Of a stretch of DNA of 64,000 bases, positions 58,538 to 64,000 are shown one piece after another (positions within the stretch are counted from its first letter, which is position 1; the number at the start of each line of letters is the position of its first letter). Source of the stretch: SZUA-309 sp050185825 (GTDB lineage Bacteria > Pseudomonadota > Gammaproteobacteria > Pseudomonadales > Azotimanducaceae). The stretch is from NCBI GenBank assembly GCA_050185825.1, contig JBFWZA010000015.1, positions 62,001 to 126,000 on the forward strand. The letters run 5' to 3'. Made by a program: the position numbers and the translations under genes. The notes beneath the pieces were generated by a model. It made no database searches. It saw only the letters and a list, made by a program, of their open reading frames with translations, and was not told the origin of the DNA.

Positions 58538-61500
58538 TTAAATGAGACCGTGCTCCCGCTCCAGCGCAGCCAGGTCCCTGTCCAGCCGCTTCACGGACGC
58601 CTTGCCTTTGACTCCGAGCCGCTCAGCGGTGAGCCCGACCCGGACCTCTTCCAGGCCATAGCGGAGGTCGAGCCAGGCGTCGGATTCGGCGCCGAGAGCG
58701 TCCCTGAGTCTGTCGATCCGCTCCGACAGTCCCGCCAGCTCCCTGATCTGCTCCGTGTCCCTGGCGACCTTGCCCTGCAGGTTGGCCAGTCGGTACCGGG
58801 CCGCCTCGAGGTATCGGGGTATGTCGTCCAGCCGATCCGGCGGGGTGATCGTGAGCACGTCCGCCGGCACGAGCGCCTCGAGCTGAGCGCGGATGTCGGC
58901 CACCGCCGTCGCGTAAGCCGGCGACGTGGCTTCGTCGAGCGCCCGGATCAGCGCCATCCGGGACTCGAGAATCCGTTTGAGCGCCGCCTGCATTCGGCTG
59001 AGCACGTCTGCCAGCTCGCCCCGCTTCTGGCGCAGTCGTTCTGCGAAGGCGGCAGCATCCTCCGGTAGCGGCGCTCCGTGAAAGAAGCAGGTCCAGGCGC
59101 TCGCCTTCAGCAGCTCGTCACGGAACCGCTCGGCACCACCCAGGGGCGCAAACAGCAGTGCCAGCGGCTTGTCCGCGTCGATCTGCTTCCTGAGATATCT
59201 CGCGGTCTGCCCCAGCTTGAGCAGGGCAAGCCGGGCATAGCCGGCGCGATTCGTCCGTGCCTGCTCGCGCGCATCCGTGAGATGGCGCACGGCCACCGAG
59301 TCACCCTCGTCCGCAAGCGCCGGATAGGCCACCACCTCGCGGCCCGGCTCGCCCAGCACCACCGACGCCACCAGCGGCTGCTCGGGAAAATCGGCGAGTC
59401 CCCTCTCCTCGTGCTGCTCCCGGAGCCCACCGGTCATCCGCTCGGCGACCGCGCCAGCGAACCTCGCCTTCAGCGCCGTCGCGTCCCGGTCCTGATCCAG
59501 CACCCGGCCGTCCCGGTCGATCACCTTGACGTTGATCCGCGCGTTTGCCTCGAGCCGATCCGGATGCCAGTCCGCCGCGCCGATCCGCAGCCCGTACTCG
59601 TGCTCAATCGCCCGGGCCAGGCTGACGTCGAAGCGCCCCTGCCGGTAGACACTCGGCTGCAGCAGGACGGGCAGCACCGCCGAAACGGCGTCTGGAATCG
59701 GTGTGATCTGGCGGCGCTTGGACTTGGGGAGCGATCTCAGCCACTGCTCGCACACCACCGGCAGCATGCCGGGAACCGACCAGTCCAGCATCTGCGGCAC
59801 CACGGCATCGACCAGACCCATGGGTACATCGAGCGAAATCCCGTCGTCCGCCTCGCCGGGCGCGAACCGGTAGCGCAGGGGGAATGCGTGGCCGAGCATC
59901 ACGAGCTCACCCGGAAAGTCGTCCTCCGCATAACGCACCGTCGGATCGCCCGTCAGCTGTGCGCGGGTCAGGAACAGCGCGGCGGTCTGCTCTGGACCGG
60001 CCCTGCGCAGCCAGCGGGCGAGGTCTCTGACACAGACCACCTCCGGCGGGATCAGGCCGTCGTAACGTGCTGCGATGTCTCCCTCACTCGCCAGCAGGTC
60101 CCGCCGGCGACCTTTGTCCTCGTCTTCGCGGATCTGTGCTGCGAGCTCGAGGTTGTGCGCCAGGAACGCGGGTGGCTGCTTCACCGCGCCGCGGACCAGC
60201 CCGTCCAGCAGGAACAGCCCCCTCGCCGCCTCGCGATCGATCCGGGAAAGTCCCACCGGCCGTCTCTCGGACAGCAGCAGCCCGTACAGGGTGACCGTTT
60301 CGTACACCATGGCCTCACCGCGGCCGAGGCTCCAGTGCGCCTCCCGGTGGCTGCGCTTGACGAGGTGCGGTGCCGCCTCCTCGATCCAGCGGGCTTCCAC
60401 CTGAGCCACCGTGCGGGCGTAGACCCTTCGGGTCTCCACGATCTCGGCTGCGACGATCCACTTCGGCTGCCGCTTCGCCAGCGCCGAGCCGGGAAAAATC
60501 CTGAACCGCAGGTTCCTCGGTCCCAGGTATTCTCCCCGCTCGTCGTGCAGTCCAATCAGGCTGAGGGACCCGGCAAGCAGTGCCCGGTGCACGCTGGTGT
60601 AATCGGCCGGTTCCGCATTCGTCTTCATCCCGAGCTCGCGCACGGTGAGCAGCAGCTGACGATGCAGGGCCAGCCACTCGCGCATCCGGTTCGCGGAAAG
60701 GAAGTGCCTGGTCAGCATCCGGCGTAGCGCTGAACGGGTGAGGTTCTCCCGCTGCCCGGAGTACCAGCGCCACAGGTTCACGTAGGCGAGGAAGTCGGAG
60801 CGCTCGTCCAGCCACTGGGCATGCGCCTGATCGGCACTGCCGGCTTTCTCCACCGGCCTCTCCCGGGGATCGGACACGGCCATGGCCGAAGTGATGATCA
60901 GCAGCTCGGTGAGCGATCGCGTTCTGTCCGACTCGATGAGCATTCTCGCGAGCCTCGGATCGATGGGCAGGCGGGCCATCACCCGGCCGACGTCGGTCAG
61001 CCGTCCGCCGGCCAGCGCGCCGAGTTCCTGCAGCACCTTTTCCGCATCCCGGATGAGGCGCGGATCCGGCGGCTCCAGGAACGGAAAGCGCGTCGGATCT
61101 CCCAGATCGAAGGCGCGCATCTGCAGCACCACGGCCGCCAGGTTGGTGCGTTTGATTTCCGGGTCCGTGTAATCGGGTCGGGAGAGATAGTCCGCCTCCG
61201 TGTAGAGCCGGTAACACGTCCCGGGCGCCACGCGGCCGCAGCGTCCGGCGCGCTGATCGGCGCTGGCCCGGGAGATGCCCTCCACGGGCAGCCGCTGCAG
61301 CTTGGAGCGGAAGGAGTAGCGGCTGATCCTGGCCAGCCCCTGATCGATCACGTAGCCGATGTTCGGCACCGTGAGCGACGTTTCCGCCACGTTGGTGGCC
61401 AGGACCACACGGCGGCGGCCACCGGGATGGAATACGCGCTGCTGATCGGCCGCCGACAGGCGGGCGTACAGCGGCAGAACGTCCAGCCGCTCGCCGAACG

Positions 61501-62284
61501 TCCGGCGGAGATATCGGGCCGCTTCCAGGATTTCCCGTTCGCCGGGAAGGAAGACCAGGATGTCTCTGGCCCGGGACTGCGGGCCGGTCTCGATGTCCTC
61601 GATGGTGCTGCCGAGCTGGGCTTCGAAGTCTTCCACCGCCGCTGCCTCGTCCAGGTAGCGCACGGTCACCGGGTAGGTTCTGCCGCTGACCTCGACGATG
61701 GGTGCGTCAGCGAAGTGTCTGGAGAATGCACCGACGTCGATGGTGGCGCTGGTGATGATGAGCTTCAGATCCGGGCGCCGTTTGAGCACACGTGTCAGGT
61801 AGCCGAGCAGGAAGTCGATGTTGAGGCTCCGCTCGTGCGCCTCGTCGACGATGACGCAGTCGTAGCGCTCGAGCAGCTTGTCGTGACGGATTTCGGTCAG
61901 GAGCAGGCCGTCGGTGATGAGCTTGATCCGGGTTGCCTCGCTGACGGCGTCGCTGAAGCGGACGGCATAGCCCACTTCCTGCCCGAGCGGCACCCCCATC
62001 TCCTCGGCGATTCTGGCAGCAACGGCCCGGGCCGCGAGGCGTCGCGGCTGAGTGTGGGCGATCATACCGCGTGCGCCGAGCCCGGCCGCCAGACAGATCT
62101 TCGGCAGCTGGGTGGTCTTCCCGGAGCCGGTCTCGCCGGCCACCACCACCACCTGGTGCTGCTTCAGCAGGTCGCGGATCTCCTCCACGTGAGCGGTGAT
62201 GGGCAGCTCGTCGGGAAAGGTCAGCTTCCAGGTGGCCGCCGGGGTGTCTGTCGACACCGGTGTCTCGTTCACATCGCCATCCAA
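58538..62284 (-). CDS. hrpA: ATP-dependent RNA helicase HrpA
   Basis: 1248-residue DEAH-box helicase, full length for the family. VVVAGETGSGKTTQLPKIC (Walker A, about residues 47-65), VDEAHERSLNIDFLLGYL (DEAH, about 146-163), TSATID (about 178-183), and QRAGRCGRVAPGTCYRLYT (motif VI) are all present. The C-terminal HrpA-specific half ends in KRLDRDLAALEREHGLI. Possible role in rRNA or mRNA remodelling, including stalled ribosomes. The gene is separated from the bufferin operon by 158 bases. Confidence 0.96.
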   Translation of the reverse strand: MDGDVNETPVSTDTPAATWKLTFPDELPITAHVEEIRDLLKQHQVVVVAGETGSGKTTQLPKICLAAGLGARGMIAHTQPRRLAARAVAARIAEEMGVPLGQEVGYAVRFSDAVSEATRIKLITDGLLLTEIRHDKLLERYDCVIVDEAHERSLNIDFLLGYLTRVLKRRPDLKLIITSATIDVGAFSRHFADAPIVEVSGRTYPVTVRYLDEAAAVEDFEAQLGSTIEDIETGPQSRARDILVFLPGEREILEAARYLRRTFGERLDVLPLYARLSAADQQRVFHPGGRRRVVLATNVAETSLTVPNIGYVIDQGLARISRYSFRSKLQRLPVEGISRASADQRAGRCGRVAPGTCYRLYTEADYLSRPDYTDPEIKRTNLAAVVLQMRAFDLGDPTRFPFLEPPDPRLIRDAEKVLQELGALAGGRLTDVGRVMARLPIDPRLARMLIESDRTRSLTELLIITSAMAVSDPRERPVEKAGSADQAHAQWLDERSDFLAYVNLWRWYSGQRENLTRSALRRMLTRHFLSANRMREWLALHRQLLLTVRELGMKTNAEPADYTSVHRALLAGSLSLIGLHDERGEYLGPRNLRFRIFPGSALAKRQPKWIVAAEIVETRRVYARTVAQVEARWIEEAAPHLVKRSHREAHWSLGRGEAMVYETVTLYGLLLSERRPVGLSRIDREAARGLFLLDGLVRGAVKQPPAFLAHNLELAAQIREDEDKGRRRDLLASEGDIAARYDGLIPPEVVCVRDLARWLRRAGPEQTAALFLTRAQLTGDPTVRYAEDDFPGELVMLGHAFPLRYRFAPGEADDGISLDVPMGLVDAVVPQMLDWSVPGMLPVVCEQWLRSLPKSKRRQITPIPDAVSAVLPVLLQPSVYRQGRFDVSLARAIEHEYGLRIGAADWHPDRLEANARINVKVIDRDGRVLDQDRDATALKARFAGAVAERMTGGLREQHEERGLADFPEQPLVASVVLGEPGREVVAYPALADEGDSVAVRHLTDAREQARTNRAGYARLALLKLGQTARYLRKQIDADKPLALLFAPLGGAERFRDELLKASAWTCFFHGAPLPEDAAAFAERLRQKRGELADVLSRMQAALKRILESRMALIRALDEATSPAYATAVADIRAQLEALVPADVLTITPPDRLDDIPRYLEAARYRLANLQGKVARDTEQIRELAGLSERIDRLRDALGAESDAWLDLRYGLEEVRVGLTAERLGVKGKASVKRLDRDLAALEREHGLI

Positions 62285-62384
62285 AGCGGTTACCGGCGCC
62301 TTACAACTGCGCGACCGGGACGGATTAGAGTGTTCATCCTGTTGGTGCGCGATCAGCTGAATCGTGTCGACGAGCGTACCAATT

Positions 62385-62425
62385 CGCCTCCGTGAGGAGG
62401 CGTGCCTGCCGACGGGCAGGCGCGC
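62385..62425. other. Two adjacent strong hairpins between the VWA gene and hrpA
   Basis: CGCCTCC-GTGA-GGAGGCG (62385-62402, 7 bp) and GCGTGCCTGCC-GACG-GGCAGGCGCGC (62400-62425, 11 bp with one G-T pair) share bases 62400-62402, so only one can form fully at a time. They stand between two minus-strand genes, downstream of the VWA gene stop (62525) and upstream of hrpA (start 62284). Could be a terminator, an RNA-processing site or a switch. There is no U tract. Confidence 0.6.
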
Positions 62426-62524
62426 CCGCCACGCGGCAGACGGGGCCGGCCGGATCGGGCGATCGCAAGGTGTCAGATCCGGCCAGAACGCCTCCCGGCG
62501 TATCCGGCGTCCTCCACTCGAGCG

Positions 62525-63694
62525 CTACTTGGACAGCGCCGTCATACCCTCTTCCAGCCCGCGGATGGTCAGCGGGTACATCTGCCCTTCCACCATCTGC
62601 TGGATCATCGACACCGATGAGGAGTACTCCCAGGTTTCCTGGGGTGTGGGGTTGATCCACACCAGCCGGTCGTAGAACTGGGTGAAGCGATCCATCCACA
62701 CCGCCCCGGGTTCCTCGTTCCAGTGCTCGACGCTGCCGCCGGCATGGGTGATCTCGTAGGGCGCCATGGTGGCGTCGCCGACGAAGACCACCTTGTAGTC
62801 GGGTCCGTACTTGTTGAGCAGCTCCCAGGTCGGGATCCGCTCGGCCATCCGGCGACGGTTGTCCTTCCAGACGGACTCGTAGATGAAGTTGTGGAAGTAG
62901 AAGCTCTCCAGATGCTTGAACTCGGTTCGCGTCGCGGAGAAGAGCTCCTGACAGACCTTGACGTGTGAATCCATCGAGCCGCCGATGTCCAGCATCAGCA
63001 GCACCTTCACCGTGTTGCGGCGCTCCGGCCGCATGCGGATGTCGAGCATGCCGCCGTTGTGCGCCGTCGAGCGGATGGTGTTGTCCATGTCGAGCTCTTC
63101 GTCGGCACCCTGCCGCGCGAATTTGCGCAGCCGCCGAAGCGCCATCTTGATGTTCCGGGTGCCGATTTCGACGGAGTCGTCGAGATTCTTGTACTGGCGC
63201 TGATCCCAGACCTTCTTGGCCTTCTTTTTCTTTCCCTTGCCCTCGCCGTTGGGCCCCTTGCGGCCCTGACGCTCGGCGTCGCCTTCCTGACCTTCCTCGC
63301 CTTCCTTACCCTTCTCCGCTTCCGCCTTCTCGGCTTCTTCCTTCGCCTTCTGGAAGGCCTCGATGAGCTTCTCCAGCCCACCCAGCGACTCGATCTTGGC
63401 GAGATCCTCCGGGGTGAGCGATTTCTCGAACTCGCGGCGCAGCCATTCGTCCGGAATCAGCGATTCGAGGAGCCCGTGCAGATCCTCGAGGCCCTTGAAG
63501 TAGGCGGCGAACGCCCGGTCGAACTTGTCGTAGTTCTTCTCGTCCTTGACGAGGCAGGTCCGCGACAGCAGGTAGAAATCATCGACGCTGGCGTAGACCA
63601 CCCGGTACTGCAGCGCCGTGATGAGATCCATCAGCTCCCGGATGGTCACCGGCACCTTGTACTTGCGCAGGGTCAGGAAGAAGTTGATCAGCAT
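62525..63694 (-). CDS. VWA-domain protein (CoxE-like)
   Basis: 389 residues. The C-terminal half carries a von Willebrand A-type domain with VLLMLDIGGSMDSHVKV (MIDAS DxGxS at about residues 233-238). The middle is rich in Glu/Lys/Gly (AEKGKEGEEGQEG, GPNGEGKGKKKKAKK) and likely disordered. Such proteins pair with MoxR-type AAA ATPases as chaperones for enzyme maturation; the neighbour at 63728 fits this. Confidence 0.9.
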   Translation of the reverse strand: MLINFFLTLRKYKVPVTIRELMDLITALQYRVVYASVDDFYLLSRTCLVKDEKNYDKFDRAFAAYFKGLEDLHGLLESLIPDEWLRREFEKSLTPEDLAKIESLGGLEKLIEAFQKAKEEAEKAEAEKGKEGEEGQEGDAERQGRKGPNGEGKGKKKKAKKVWDQRQYKNLDDSVEIGTRNIKMALRRLRKFARQGADEELDMDNTIRSTAHNGGMLDIRMRPERRNTVKVLLMLDIGGSMDSHVKVCQELFSATRTEFKHLESFYFHNFIYESVWKDNRRRMAERIPTWELLNKYGPDYKVVFVGDATMAPYEITHAGGSVEHWNEEPGAVWMDRFTQFYDRLVWINPTPQETWEYSSSVSMIQQMVEGQMYPLTIRGLEEGMTALSK

Positions 63695-63727
63695 GGCGAG
63701 GGCTCCAGCGCGGTCAGTTCTGCCGCC

Positions 63728-64000
63728 TCAGCCGCGGCTGTCCCGGCGGTTCATGAAGGCCAGCCGCTCGAGGAGATGCACGTCCTGCTCGTTCTTGACG
63801 AGCGCACCGTACAGCGGCGGGATGGCCTTGGACGGATCCCGGTTGGTGAGGATCTCTTCCGGAATGTCGTCCGCCATGAGCAGCTTCAGCCAGTCGATGA
63901 GCTCGGACGTGGACGGCTTCTTTTTCAGCCCCGGCACCTTGCGCACGTCGAAGAAGATCTCCATGGCTTCCTTGACGAGGTCCTGCTTGATACCCGGATG
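63728..64000 (-). CDS. MoxR-type AAA ATPase, C-terminal end only
   Basis: About the last 90 residues, in a frame open to the window edge: EAMEIFFDVRKVPGLKKKPS, ELIDWLKLLMADDIPEEI and PPLYGALVKNEQDVHLLERL. This matches the C-terminal helical lid of MoxR/NorQ-type ATPases. It stands 33 bases upstream of the VWA gene, as in MoxR-VWA chaperone pairs. The ATP-binding motifs lie outside the window. Confidence 0.8.
   Translation of the reverse strand, partial: HPGIKQDLVKEAMEIFFDVRKVPGLKKKPSTSELIDWLKLLMADDIPEEILTNRDPSKAIPPLYGALVKNEQDVHLLERLAFMNRRDSRG

Overview
The window reads as chromosome of a high-G+C gammaproteobacterium. LpxC, MlaA, HrpA, DusA, GltX and a HvfABC-type cluster support a Gram-negative gammaproteobacterium, and the many acyl-CoA enzymes, GST-like proteins, a Baeyer-Villiger-type monooxygenase and a haloalkane-dehalogenase-like hydrolase suggest an aerobic degrader of lipids and xenobiotics. 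No phage, IS element or CRISPR array was seen. One tRNA gene, tRNA-Ala(GGC), is present.

Layout. 1-5.4 kb: acyl-CoA dehydrogenase (cut by the window edge), enoyl-CoA hydratase, acyl-CoA synthetase, nitroreductase, and a redoxin-like gene with an in-frame UGA at its active site. 5.5-9.8 kb: cell-wall hydrolase, lipoprotein, copper genes copA/copB, acylphosphatase. 9.8-21.3 kb: permease, metal-dependent hydrolase, an ArsR-ArsC fusion with its operator, acyl-CoA and PLP enzymes, secreted proteins, pirin, trypsin-like protease. 21.4-31.0 kb: a regulon marked by three copies of the palindrome CTAATGC-N3-GCATTAG. It holds a TetR repressor, a broken GST gene, enoyl-CoA hydratase, GST, haloalkane-dehalogenase-like hydrolase, a GPH-type transporter, a Baeyer-Villiger-type monooxygenase, a second UGA-containing gene (GrdB-like) and a TauD-like dioxygenase. 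31-38.4 kb: a lower-G+C serine hydrolase beside the tRNA, YceI-like protein, DUF899 protein, MBL/beta-CASP nuclease, gltX, a VapBC/FitAB toxin-antitoxin pair and a GST-like protein. 38.4-49.7 kb: two diverging blocks of exported proteins (DUF3570, DUF4266, two outer-membrane barrels, and three proteins with CxxCH heme motifs plus a Tat-exported DUF1501-like protein), probably one cell-envelope redox system of unknown function. 49.8-64 kb: methyltransferase, lpxC, dusA, TerB-like protein, a PP2C/STAS partner-switch pair, mlaA, a bufferin/HvfABC copper-RiPP cluster, hrpA, and a VWA/MoxR pair running off the end.

Main results. (1) Two genes each appear as two ORFs but are better read as single selenoprotein genes: UGA codons at 4595-4597 (+) and 23000-22998 (-) sit where a redox Cys is expected, reading continues in the same frame into conserved sequence, and a hairpin matching the bacterial SECIS rules (G in the first two loop bases, loop 17-20 nt after UGA) follows each. 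(2) The three identical-arm palindromes tie at least nine genes to one TetR regulator, and the GrdB-like selenoprotein is in that regulon, translationally coupled to a dioxygenase and directly downstream of the monooxygenase. (3) The 38.4-49.7 kb heme/barrel cluster is the best candidate for an undescribed system. No selA, selB, selC or selD is in the window, so selenocysteine decoding must be confirmed elsewhere in the genome.
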